A program made the translations under genes and the position numbers. Positions 27,445 through 44,356 of a stretch of 64,000 nt of DNA are shown here, in pieces (positions within the stretch are counted from its first letter, which is position 1; each line of letters begins with the position of its first letter). The notes beneath the pieces are model-generated. The model worked only from the letters and a program-made list of their open reading frames with translations, did no database searches and was not told the DNA's origin. This stretch comes from Trichoplax sp. H2. Its lineage: Eukaryota > Placozoa > Uniplacotomia > Trichoplacea. The stretch covers positions 372,001-436,000 of the forward strand of contig NOWV01000026.1 of assembly GCA_003344405.1 (NCBI GenBank), written 5' to 3'.

Positions 27445-27639
27445 TTAAGTTAGATCGGGCTTCAATTCTACACTTCCAGCAAGTAAGATTACAAGAGCAG
27501 AAACAATAAGGAAAGTGGATCCCATGAAAAGGTAAAATTTAACAGGGTCCTCAAATATATTGCTAAAGCAAGGATCCATTATATCTTCTTTAAAGCTTAC
27601 TAATTGTGAAAGAAAGAAAGACGAAGATGTACCTTCCAT
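27445..27639 (-). CDS. Possible 64-residue single-pass membrane protein or last exon
   Basis: The ORF starts at an ATG and reads MEGTSSSFFL onward. It has an acidic middle (FKEDIMDPCF), one strong hydrophobic helix at about residues 36-57 (YLFMGSTFLIVSALVILLAG), and a short polar tail ending PDLT. The frame stays open for eight codons upstream of the ATG, so it could be a terminal exon. A strong internal donor (CAATTA/GTAAGC) would instead split it. I do not recognise it. Confidence 0.35.
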   Translation of the reverse strand: MEGTSSSFFLSQLVSFKEDIMDPCFSNIFEDPVKFYLFMGSTFLIVSALVILLAGSVELKPDLT

Positions 27640-28809
27640 CGCCGTAGCTACTCTTTTAAGTAGTATATTTCGATTCTTTATTCCAATTATGATTCAGTTT
27701 TCCTGTTTTGTGTTATTATTGATCGAGTTTACTCGTATATCGACGGTTTCACTAGCTCATTTTCAAATGCTTTTGTAACAATTGAATGCTTGTTATGCGA
27801 ATATTATGGGGGAGGGGGAAAGTAAAGATGGTAAAGTATTCTTTGACTTACTATTATATTAATAGTATTAGTTCAAGTAGTGATAAAGCGTGTACCAATC
27901 CTAGGTTCTAATCGTCCAATAGTCTTTATGAAATTTACGTATGTAGTTCATTCACAATCTCTTATTTAAGGGGTTTGCTGACATGTTGCGTTCATCCATG
28001 GAGTAGTGATGGAGATTATAGAATAGAGTTCATCATCTGTTCAAAAAATATCCTCCTACACAAAGTCTTAAACAATTACATATATTTTTAGGGATGTGTA
28101 TCATTCATAAATGTACACATCACTACATGCGCCTGTAGGTAAATACTTGATTTTACTCTATAACTATATATTTTGTGTAGTAATTAGATACAATACTGCC
28201 TGTAGTTAATTTTTCAGATATGCATAGGTATGTGTCTGTATCGTATACTGTAATTGGTTACGATGCGACTGATCATAGACTTTAGTTTAGACCTTCTATT
28301 TTTCTATTCACTTTTCACCTTTGATGTTATTTCTGTGATTTCCTACAGTATAGCATTACACTGTATTATTTAACCTAATGCATAAAAGCCTTCAGAGCAT
28401 AGTCAGTAGCTTTCATTGGACAGTTTATGTATAGCAACTACTCACAGGTTTCGCTAATTTAGAATTCAGACATATCCAGACAATGTCAATTAGTTTCCAT
28501 GACAGCAGCAATTCTAGCTAGTTGGAAGGTTTTTGGCGGTTGCTATAGTAATGCTGACGCTGCATTGACGGTATATTCCATACAATATTGCTTACTGTGT
28601 ACTGTCTATAATTTCATTAGCGATATTACGGATATTATTTAATCTTTGTAACAATCTGGTAGCTTAGATACCACAAGGATAGATTACTTTGCGATACTAC
28701 GGTAACAGATCAGGAAGATCTTAACAAGTATCATTCTGAGACTTGTAATTATAATATCAAGAATATATACTTACTACACCAATCGCGATAATTGTAGCAG
28801 TGAAACAAG

Positions 28810-31637
28810 ATGACGGCAGTTGTAAGCGGAACTTTTGTCGGTACTTACAGAGAATCATATGAAACTAATCCATTACTGAAGAAGGTAAATTTATCCTTTG
28901 TATCAAGGAAATCAAACAGATTATAACAGATTTTTAGTGAGTCTTTGCCCTCTAGTAAATGGTATGAAATTTATGCTAAAGATTTAAGATAACTTTCAGT
29001 TCCTTTCTAGCAATTTAATTCCTAGTGTAATAACACGGCTTCATACTAATAGTAAGAATTAGTGAATATCAGTAAGTATTTTAGGTAAATAGCTTTGATT
29101 AATCCATACTTTGATAACCTGTAAGAATAATGAAAACGGAACAGTACGTATTTGTTCAATTAGCAATAGTACTTAAATTAATCATTATCGTCAAACACAG
29201 TAACATTGTTTCTAATCAGGAGGAATGCAGGTGCTTTTTTGTTGACATGAAATCGTTATACATATCGTTTTAAAAAGCATCCGAAAGAGCACGAAATTTT
29301 TTTCATGACATTTTATTAATTAGAACTCGATTGAAATTTTATTAGAACAAAATTTATGCTGTTAGAGTCACTTAAAATCAAGGCTAAATTAAAAAACATT
29401 ATGAATTTTATATGAGTTTGCGGCAAGTTTCCGAATATAATCAAGGCTTCATATTAAAGTATCGTTATAAACTGCATTGAAGAATGCAGCTGACATAGAA
29501 TCGATAACAATTTATTGTAAGCATATTTCTGATCATTTCCGATTATTGATAAGAGCGATAGATATTTTATAGATATTTTACTATTAGCTTTCATGTCTAT
29601 AACTGAAGCGCAAAGTACCGAAAATTTTAGTACACAAAAGTAATCGATTTTCTGTAAGATTAATTTGTATATGACGTTATATATCGTAAAGAATGCAAAT
29701 AGTGTTACCGCTCGGTTTGTAAATTATGTGTTGACTATAAATTAGTAAAATAACAAATTTAATCCCTACGGTTAGGAATACTCTCATAATATATAAAGTA
29801 TCACGAATTCTAATGTTGTTATCACCTTATAGAGCATATTCATAATCGATACGGGTTATAACTTTCTGTGGAGTACGACGACACAGTAAACCATTATATT
29901 TTAGTTTCTCTAATACAAAAATGAAAGAAATATTATTTGGAAGTTGATACTATTAATTTTCTGTTGCAAAATGTAATATCACATATCATAAATCTACGAT
30001 CTGCACTGCGTTCGTATATATGCTATATATACAATATTTGATGAGATATGACTAAAGTACGTATCGCATATGTGTGGTATTAAATTTAAGAGTTAAGTTC
30101 AAATTATTATAAGAATGAAATTTTACTTGAACATTGTTCAGATTTGCTATCACAGCCTTTAAACCTGCATGTATAATATTGTATTTATGAACAGTCTGAA
30201 TTAGGACGTCCATTAAATCGTGGCTTTACCCTGCCTGGCGATGATTTTGTTTACGGTGTGGCTAATCATGATAAAGGTGGCGGCGCTGCTCAGGGTAAAT
30301 TTATATAGGCATAAAACATGAATATTTCAAGAACTATCTGCTTTAATTTACATTTATTCTGGATGTATTATGGATTAAGTAAAAATTGATATATTTTACT
30401 TGTAATGAATAGCTATAATGCATTGGAATAAAGACTTAAATCATAAGACGAAATTGCCTGCTTTGAAGAAGAAAGAGCAGCAACCGAAAGATTTTATTAC
30501 GATGAATAAAGCTGCAACTCAATCTGGTATAACAACATCTAAGGAACAAGCAGAGTTTAGAGAAGTCAATGAAATTAGACTAAAGAAATCATACGAGAGG
30601 AGAGCTAAACAAGCTCATAGGATACCAGTAGAAGCAGTCTTCGGTCATCCCACAAGGTAGAACCACATGAATACATTGCATGATATTATAAATTCAAAAT
30701 TTTGATAAATTTTCTTAATCACTTGTATTCTTTCTATAAGGCCATCTACGCCAGTTTTTGATCTGTTGGAACATAAATATCAAGAGAAATGGATACAAGA
30801 AAAAAGACAGCATGAGCTTCATACCCGCGAGAAGAAGCAGCAAAAGGTTTGTCTACATAAAGCATCAGTTTTGTATGAGATGTATTTATATGATACCGTA
30901 CGTATTTGGTAAATGAATCAATGTAATAATAAGCATTGCCTAATAAATTCAGATGTTAAATGGCAAGATATATGAAACTAAGGCTTCTCTTCTACGGAAA
31001 TTTGAACCACCTGTACAACAAACTTCATTTTGGCATATGCCCAAATGGGAGAAGGTAAGCTAATCATAATTACACTTAAATCATGTGGTGCATTATAATC
31101 GTGGCTATGGGTGCTATCAAGGCTACTATTAGTTGTTTATATTGTCAAAGATGCAAAGTACTATATAATTTTATCGAATAAAATGTTTAGAATGAGGTAT
31201 GATACGGTATATCCAAACGCAAGTGTGTTATAGGAGCTTTACTTATTTATTAGTCTTGCATTTTTGAAAGTTAAACTGTTGAAAATCAGATCAATGTTGA
31301 GAAGATAAACTTTTTCCGGTATTACAATTGCAAACTTAAGTTAAAGAACTTAATAGATTGCGTAAAGTAGTCATGTATATAACGTATTATATAAACTATA
31401 ATTAAACGATGGTATTTAATACATGTATGTGCACATAACATTTCATCGGTAATCTAACGGATATTATCCTTACTGATAACCAAAAATTATTTCACACTAC
31501 GATAGGTTCCGGCACATTTAGAAACTTTTAGATCAGTTAAAGCACGCGAAGCATCATTTCAAAAGCTTTATCAGGATGGAACAGCTCGTAAAGGTATCTT
31601 TCATCATGGGGTATATGAGTTACCTAATGGCTGTTAA
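28810..31637 (+). CDS. CFAP77: Cilia- and flagella-associated protein 77-like
   Basis: CFAP77 is a microtubule inner protein of ciliary doublets, reported near the B-tubule closure. Six exons join in frame to 252 residues: 28810-28884, 30195-30294, 30413-30656, 30741-30846, 30953-31054, 31506-31637. The N-terminus (YRESYETNPLLKK) leads into the diagnostic block LGRPLNRGFTLPGDDFVYG at about residues 28-46. A basic, helical middle (about 60-190) is rich in Lys, Glu and Gln, and the end includes FWHMPKWEK and KGIFHHGVYELPNG. There is no signal peptide or membrane segment, as expected for an axonemal protein. The first intron, at 1.3 kb, is long for this window. The family name rests on the LGRP...LPG.DF.YG block and overall layout recalled from the human protein. 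Confidence 0.75.
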
Positions 31638-33956
31638 TTAAATGTCAGGAAAGAACTTTTTAATGATAAATTCAATACAAGATATATTGTAATCAAAGTC
31701 ACAGCTTGTGTATGAACGCAGTTGCGTAAATAGAACTGTATATATATATATAAATCTCGCTCTCTCTTAGTGTATGTGAGTAAATACTGCTTTTGATTGA
31801 TTTTAGCTATACATGAGCTAGGTGGATGGTTAAAGCAATATTTTATAGTATCCGATATCATTAACGCAGTAATATACATGATTCGTAACTTATTTGCAGT
31901 AGATGTAAGACGGAATTATCGTCGATCTTGTAGCAGGGAGCTGACAACGTGTTTTAATTCACGATTGAAGTGTCCCGCATAGAAACATCGGCATTAAAAC
32001 TATAGTAATATACCGTGGCATCTGTTACGAAATTGAAATAGATTATTTTGGGTTACAATGTAAATTGGATAATTATTTTTTAAATTCTTGTGCCATGAGC
32101 ACGCGCATAAATTCCTTATTTTCATTAGCTAAAATTTTTTTATCTAGATTAGATCAATATAATAAAATGTTATTTACGCGATGTATTATTTCGTAAAAGT
32201 CATTAAACTGAAGACGATCCTATTTTATCAATTTGATACAATACTGAACACATCAAGCAAAGTAAAATAATTTCTTGCGTCTAGTAATGACTTCAGAGGT
32301 AATCTATCTTAATTAAATTCCGTGCTGGTACATTTCTATTGCGTAGGTGAATTTTTCAGTATACTGAAATTATTGAGATTCATCGTCCATACACGATCGA
32401 ATATACAGTAACAGTTATGCAAGATTTATCATAAGAGGATATTTACCTCTTCTAGAACAATCAATAAACAACGACTATAAATTCACACTCAGCGCCTATT
32501 ATAGTTGTAATAGCAATAAAGGCAAACTATTGAAAAGGCCAACGAGTAACGTAGTCAAAGCCAATTCTGTATGATCAGATATTGCAGTTTTAGAGCTTCA
32601 GTACCTATTATTTAGTCCCACACAGCACAATTGGCAATAGTAATGTAATTAGTAACTAAAAATAGAAAACTACTATCTTACAGTCTACAGTCAGAGCTAG
32701 CCATAGATTTTTTCATTAAGCGTTCTAAGTATTTACGTTATCAATAATGCAAATGTTCTACCTCATTAGAATGTATCCCTTGATTACACGAATAGGTTAT
32801 TGTACTTTTAGACGCATGGAGGACTTGCAAAATAGCCAGCATTGTTCTTACGAAATCCTCGGGTGCCGTATTACCGTATTGTTAAACATGGAATAAGCTC
32901 ATGGTTGCCCATTATTCAGAAAAGATAGGGATTATTGCTTATTTCAATCATGCTCTACTAAATTTTACTTGCCGTGCAAATATGCAATATCTTCGAACAT
33001 AGTATGGATCGCAATTGCTACTTAAACCCACTAATACGGCAGTTGTCTTGCTTGACTCAAAGTACGAGTAAATAAAGTTTATAGCATGTAGAGAAAAAGT
33101 TTATTTACTTTATATAATTGTTCGGGAAGTCTACAAATTTTAAAAATTAATTTATCCTGATGGTATAATACACCGTATAGAACCTAGTTCCATCTCAATC
33201 ATATCATATCAAATATTATACAGTCAATATTTACAATCAATTTCGTAGTGAGAATTAACCAACTGTAATGATTGACTCCGGAATCTGGACATTTCTACGT
33301 GGCAATATTTGTGCTCATTGCATCAGCAGTATTATATATGTATATGACTGTACATAAACATCATCAATTAACAATTATGTAAACACCTTTCGTATACATT
33401 GAGTACTCTAGTGATAACTAAATACTGTTTGGCATTCACTGCGAAATAGCGATTACTTTCGCAATGGTTAAAGGCATCTAAATACTAGCGAAACAAATAT
33501 TCTAGAAGTTGCAACCATTCCCAATAAGACCTTTTACGAAGATTAATTAAAAGTAAAAGAACTTTGTAATATTGTGTGGAATATTTGCGATGCTGTTATA
33601 TTAATAACAGCGACAATTTTTAGTAAGATATATCCCAATTTGTAAGATAAGTTTCCAATTACTGCAACACAGCCACTAATAATTATATCAATCCACGCTA
33701 ACAACATTCTAAGCTCAGACGTTAGTGTCATGTAGCCTCTTGATTCTCGATGTGGCCGAGTTGCTCACTCTCGAAATTCCCTCGGTAGCACCGGTTGTTG
33801 TGACGCTAAAGAGTAATATTGAATGAGAATATGCCAAATTATAAAAGTTTAAAGTTAGAAACGTGGTTCTAGAGAAATGATGAATTATTAACTGCACACG
33901 TAGCCAGCAGCAGCACAAACACTGAAAATGATACAGTACAGTATATGGACAACATC
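31638..33956. other. Convergent intergenic region between CFAP77 and GPR107
   Basis: Both flanking genes end here. Short ORFs (31797-31982 plus, 33543-33731 and 33715-33918 minus) lack start context, splice partners and family motifs. A short (TA)n run sits near 31740. I see nothing else. Confidence 0.55.
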
Positions 33957-38700
<4,744 letters not shown>

Positions 38701-38773
38701 GATGATTTCGGTAGGTATCTTTCCTTTTCTACAGCAACACCGTGGCACTTTGCTGTGGCTGAACGTACTGTTC

Positions 38774-39112
38774 TTTGTACAGTGTACAGTGTACAGTACA
38801 GTCGCCAACTTCTACAGTGTACAGTACACAAGTGGTCTTGTTCTGAGTACTGTACACTGTAGTTAAATTACTACAGTACATTACTCTACTGTACAGTACA
38901 GTGTACTGAACTGTACACTACTGTACACTGTACACTACATTGGGAGTCTACTGTACAGTAGATGACGTAATTACTACTTAATATATAATTAATTAATTAA
39001 TCATCGTACAGGACACTACAGTATCATTGACCTGTACAGTACAGTACTGTACACTGTAGAGTCTACAGTACTGTACAGTACACTGTAGTGTACAGTACTG
39101 TACTGTACAGCA
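38774..39112. repeat. TACAG/CTGTA satellite cluster upstream of GPR107
   Basis: About 340 bp dominated by ACAGT and ACTGT pentamers in both orientations (for example TGTACAGTGTACAGTGTACA near 38776 and CTGTACAGTACAGTACTGTA near 39033). It starts about 75 bases upstream of the GPR107 start codon and so covers the likely 5' UTR and promoter. An interruption near 38985-39005 is ATTAATTAATTAAT. Confidence 0.88.
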
Positions 39113-41056
39113 GGGACCTTCATCTGTATTTTTTGGGGATGCCGATCCCAAGAAAGTTCAAGCTGAAATTTTGACTCAATTAGTCGACTGTACTGTACAA
39201 TAGAATTCCCTAGGATTCTAGAGGTTCATGACTATAAAACATTCTTATGGGTAATCATTGTGACTTCGTTATGAATTTGAGAAACAATGGACAATATTAT
39301 TTTGCGCAGTACTATCATGCATCACAAAAATACTCGTGTTCAAGTGCTGGCCAAAATGGCTAATTAATTATATGTTGAAGTGATCGATGACATACGGTAT
39401 ATGTCAATAATTGTAATAGCTGGTATGCCCGGCGTTGCCCTAAACGGACTTAGAAGTTGATCGCGTATACTTTCTAACGTATATCTGCAGCTCCTTAAAT
39501 GAATTTGAGCTCGGATGATTTAGAGGATGATATAGTGAATATACACTCACTACTTAATTATACGCTTATGTATAAAAATACACAGTGCAATGTAATTATA
39601 GAATAATTTTTTGGATTTAAGTAATGAGATTGTTCGAAACTGTAAACATGATAAGCTAGGTACTCCATTTATGTCTATAGACGACTTGTATTTTATGCGT
39701 TTATCCATCATATATTATACCGGTAAACAGATATAAATGAATGTCAGCATTTTAGTAATGGCTGTTTGCATCAGTATACTTGGCAGTTACTATTGCCAAT
39801 GCCGAGCAAGTTATATTATATTAATCAAAATCGCAGTCGTCAATACTTTGTATGTCCAGTGTAGGTATAACTTAGCGATAATAGGCAATAGAACTAACTT
39901 TAGATTAATTAGCTGGACAACTGAGTAAAGCAGGATCAGTCATCAGTGTCAGTAAAATTTTGAATTACATTATTTCTATATACTGTATTTGTCCTATTCT
40001 TAATTATGACTTAAACATAATAATTCAGGACGGATTGCGCATATTTTTAAACTAATTCGCTGGTATGAATCTGAATGTTGGTGATCTGATATACGGCATT
40101 TCTATTTTATTCTAATAATTAGAAATAGACCTTTACATCATATTTCAACTTTTGAATGATCCCTACTAACAAATCGTAAAGTTTTGCGATCGAGAATTAA
40201 TTACAGCAGATTGGTTTCGTTTCACTAATAGTAACAATGAAATTTGATAATTCCAACTGGTTGCATGACTTCGTATAGATATCAAACTTTGGCTACTGAC
40301 TGGGTGAATGGATCTCATTCTAAAAGTATGCATTTATTTACAGTCAACAAGCTTTGTTAACCATATAGCTAAGATAATCTAAAGACTAAATCGAAATAAT
40401 GATACATATCGTAGTTGTTGCAACCGCCTCTAATCAGCATTCGTTAACATCTTCCACCTAATAAAGTGACGATATCATCTTAAACTACGAAGGCATTAAA
40501 TATTTCAATACAACTGCATGCTTTAGCCTAAATGGCAATTGCAGCTATTCAATGAATGAGATTAAAGTCAAAAACTGCGCCCAATATTTCGTCAATTATT
40601 TATCTTAATAAAGTACATGCACTCCGCAATCAGTTATATATGCATATGAAGGCTAGTATTGCAGGTAAAAAAATTTAAGAAGTTATAATACTCATAATTT
40701 ACAACTGATAAACAATGAGAAATAAGAATCAATTTCAGACTTGTCGTACTATCTACAATTTTCATTGTTTGATGTGCAGGCCTGATAGTCTAGACTGCAT
40801 AAATAATTACAGAATTTACTAGATAACATAACTGGAGACTTTAAAATTTGTATGACACTGCCAAATACAAATGCACTATAATCAGAATACTTTGCCAGCT
40901 ATGGTTCAAAAGTAAATAAAATATTTAATGTATTTAAGTTGCATCAGTTTATGGGATCGCAACTGCTTTATTATGCATTTCCTGTCCTGGCGGATTTTTA
41001 AGGGTATAATAATGAGAGGAAAAGACTACATAAACTTTAAATTTTAATACATAGTT
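39113..41056. other. Intergenic region between GPR107 and PPIL3
   Basis: No exon is supported. One further GACTGTACTGTACA element lies at about 39187-39200. A 63-codon ORF at 39737-39928 begins with a signal-peptide-like run, but has no splice partners or recognisable continuation. Confidence 0.5.
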
Positions 41057-42992
41057 TTATGCATTTTCTGCTATCGGATTAGCGTGAATCGTAATTTTTC
41101 TTATATGAATATTTCGGAGGGGCCGATAAGATTTTTCGTCGACTGGAATCTTCTCAAGATCATCAAGTATTTCAAATCCATCAATTACCCTGTCGAAATT
41201 AAATATTAATAATAATATATCAGAAAATTAATAAAAGCTATTGTTTTATAAATGGTCTCAAAAGTATCAAATAGATAAACTACATTGCACACCGCATATA
41301 GATTTGATAAAACAGCAAAGTAGTACAGTAATTACCTCATAATTTTCATCTACCAGCAACATTCTATAGTAATTATGCAATTTATTATACTCCTGAACAT
41401 ACAGTATGAGTAACTGTAACTATTACGTTGTACTTACTTTCCAAAAATTGTGTATTTGTTATCCAAATGCGATTGCTTTGCATAGGTGATAAAAAATTGA
41501 GATCCATTCGTGTTTGGTCCACTATTTGCCATTGAAACCATACCTCTTCTACTGTGCTATAACATAAAAAGATGCCGATGTAGTTTCTAATACATAACTA
41601 ATTCTTAATGAATTTTTTGTTCCAGACGTAGATAAGGGCTTATACCTTGACAGCATCATTAAATTCGTCTTCGAATTTTCTACCCCAAATGCTATTACCA
41701 CCTTTTCCGGTTCCTGCATCATCATACCCATATTCATTTATGAATTAAGATTAATACTACAGCTACAGTATAACTGCTAGAATGAATCTGCTATCTTTAT
41801 ATAGTGCGTGAAGGATATGGGTAATTAATTACATACGTACAGTTGAATGATTACACAGGTATTAAACAAATTACTGATACACATCATAAAGCAGTAGAAA
41901 TATCATATTGTTTAGCAATTCAACCTGTAGGATCTCCGGCTTGTACCATAAATCCTGGAATATTTCTATTGTAGTATGATGATACAAGATCAAGTTGTAA
42001 GTAAACCGACCCAATTTCTTTAGGTATACAAGTATGAATATACGACAACTAATCACTAGTATAAGTTAGTAAAGTTGCTTAGTATACGTTGCAATAAAAA
42101 CAGTACATTAAGATCAATAATTGGCCATTCAATTGATTTGCATTATGATCCTAGTAAACGGGACTTGATAAAAATCTGTAATCATTGTATTATACTGTAC
42201 TAATTTACGTTGCACCGAACTAGAAGGTTTGATATAATCTAATGTTTTCCATTATACTATGACGAAGTGCAATATTGAACATATAAACTATTAGCCCGTT
42301 AGTAATTGAGAAATTTAAAAACTGTTCAGAAATGTAATTGAATACCACATTCGTATCATGTGTAACTAATTAATTTCGTATATCATCAACAGCTAAAGTG
42401 CTCTTTAAACGGAACTCCTCGTAATGTACTTATCATGGCTATCATGTAATACGGTAAATTAAAATTTATATAATGGCACTCTTCAAGGTTGCTAATATAG
42501 CTAATTTATCAAGGCAGTGTAGCATGATTATAGAATGAACTTACCTATGAAACTGGCAATCATCATAGTAATTACTAGCACACAAAGCTAAAAAGTTCTA
42601 CAAGAGAATATTCATTCAAGTTACAGTCAAAACTATTGCAGAACTCCTTTAATCAGAAATTATCCAATAGTTGATATGATATCGCCCGGTACCTCACAAG
42701 CTTTTGGGCATTCGTCACAAAATAATTCAATCTTCAAATCTCCTAGGTCAGTATGCAGTGTAACAGACTGCAAGAAAGATTTCTATTAGAATTTGAGCAA
42801 GTTCCGTTTTGCTTTTGTCATAATGTATAAGTTGTGATATCTCAATTTATCCAATCGCTCAATTATATTTGTATAATTAATATGTAAGTCTTATCAATTT
42901 TACAGCTAGTAAATTAGTTAATGATTCAATATGGTTACTAGTTGCAAGAACGCGTATGCTCGAATTTCTATTGTATACTGTGAACTAACCAT
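41057..42992 (-). CDS. PPIL3: Peptidyl-prolyl cis-trans isomerase-like 3
   Basis: A single-domain cyclophilin found in spliceosomes. Seven exons join to 163 residues: 42990-42992, 42693-42767, 42545-42597, 41925-41965, 41646-41713, 41438-41556, 41057-41189. Human PPIL3 has 161. The first exon is only the ATG in front of a GTTAGT donor; it is inferred because exon two starts with the family's second residue ([10 protein letters not shown]). The catalytic Arg44 lies in [17 protein letters not shown], split across two introns. NGSQFFIT is at about residues 97-104. His110 (SHLDNKY) stands where cyclophilin A has the cyclosporin-contacting Trp; human PPIL3 has the same change. It is divergent from KYAT1 across a repeat-rich gap. 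Confidence 0.93.
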
Positions 42993-43261
42993 TTTATATA
43001 TCGTACTTTAACCGTATATCGTGCTTTGCATTCTTCGTAGAGAAATTCTTTTAATTGATTGATTGTACAGGAAGTTTCAAGCCCCTTAGCGTAAGTGTCG
43101 TATTTTGAAATACTAGCGGTCTGGTTTTTGCACAGTGATTAGCAACTTTGTTCCTGTTGAATATATTAATTCCTCAAGGACAAAGTATTAAATTTGCAAA
43201 AGCGGGATTTATTGAGTGAGCGAGTGATATTGAGCTTGAGGATATTATATCATGAACGGCA

Positions 43262-43402
43262 GCAGTACTGTACACCGCTGAGTATGCAGCAAACACAGTA
43301 CTGTAAGTACTGTGCAGTACAGTGTACAGTTTACAGTACAGTACAGTATAGTACAGTACTGTACACTGTACAGTACAGCATGATATACTGTACTGTACTG
43401 TA
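43262..43402. repeat. TACAG/CTGTA satellite cluster between PPIL3 and KYAT1
   Basis: About 140 bp of mixed-orientation ACAGT and ACTGT pentamers, for example TGTACAGTTTACAGTACAGT near 43322. It lies 270 bases upstream of PPIL3 and about 950 upstream of KYAT1. Confidence 0.88.
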
Positions 43403-43477
43403 ATAAGTCATTCGGTACTGTAACCCAGAGGTCTGCAAGGACTGATGAACTATTATTTTTAGTGTAACTGCATCAAT

Positions 43478-43497
43478 CCCCCCCCCCCCTCCCCTCC
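43478..43497. repeat. Poly-C tract (G-rich on minus strand)
   Basis: Twelve consecutive C bases followed by TCCCCTCCC. The minus strand therefore has several G runs and could form a G-quadruplex. It is highly unusual in this AT-rich window. Confidence 0.9.
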
Positions 43498-44356
43498 CAT
43501 AATCTAGAACCTGAGAATTGGTGCGATTTCGCTGTCAACGTTGGCTTCTGACTTCAGGTAAGTGCATCATGTAGACTGTAATGAAATTATCGAATATTTT
43601 GCTATATTGCTGCAGTATTATAGTAGTAGCGCTGTTTTGATTGCTAGTAAATGTTGTTATGGGAAGTTAAAATTGATAGATTTTCGTATATTGTTACTGT
43701 CTGCATAAACGTACGGTAAACACCTCCATTGCGTACTATTTGTAAGCGTAAAATATCAACACCAGCAGCTGTATCACTAGGGGAATGCACTGTATACCAG
43801 CAATGTCTACCAAATAATATCATAGTAACCATATCAGTACATTTGCTCAGAGTACTGTAGCAAATTTGGTAAAGCTTTCTTGCTGTTTAAAATATTTCTA
43901 TAGTGTCTCGTGCTGTCTTCAATTACACTCTAGTATTAACATAGTGTATACTTGTTTACAAGTGCAAAACCGAAGAGCTACAATAACTGAAAATTACAGA
44001 ATTAGCCGTAACGATACGACATTAACTTTTTTATGTGTTATATACTACTGCTATTTCTCGCTTAACTGTTCAGACTGAAATTTTGAGAACGGCTATTGGA
44101 AAGTATTATATAATGTTGCCTTGCAATACCCCAATACCTACCTATTTACTATGATGTAGGAAAGAACTGAAATCTGTTTTCCTTCAATTAATTTTTCTTT
44201 GAAATAGAATCAATCTATGGTAACCAGCATTTTCTAGTGTTGGATATATTTTTGGGTAACTTGTTGATATTTTTGAGTATTTTAACAGTCAATACAGTAA
44301 TATTGCATTTGGGATTAACATGAATTTCAGTAGGTTAATTTTAAAGTTTTCTAAAA

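Larger units (their letters stand above)
21425..28809. other. Mostly non-coding interval with weak coding hints
   Basis: Apart from the items listed separately (terminal-exon candidate at 26518-26573, small membrane ORF at 27445-27639, hairpin at 26431-26478) I see no exon series. An open frame at about 22499-22704 has an acceptor-like CTTTCACCAG in front but no donor or partner. A (TA)n microsatellite lies just before this interval, at 21181-21200. Confidence 0.5.
42993..44356. other. Divergent promoter region of PPIL3 and the aminotransferase gene
   Basis: Both flanking genes start here and point away from each other. The gap holds the TACAG/CTGTA cluster at 43262-43402 and a homopyrimidine run at 43478-43497. 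The ORF at 43194-43403 is partly translated repeat and not a gene. Confidence 0.6.

Noticed and set aside
41549-41737. 62-codon minus ORF starting MNMGMMMQ
   Set aside because: It lies over a PPIL3 exon in the wrong frame; the real exon begins at 41713 after ATGCAG and reads [10 protein letters not shown].
43194-43403. 69-codon plus ORF rich in Tyr, Cys, Thr and Val
   Set aside because: Much of it is translation of the TACAG/CTGTA array (QYS, LYT, VQY repeats), not a gene. The ORFs at 50379-51175 are rejected for the same reason.
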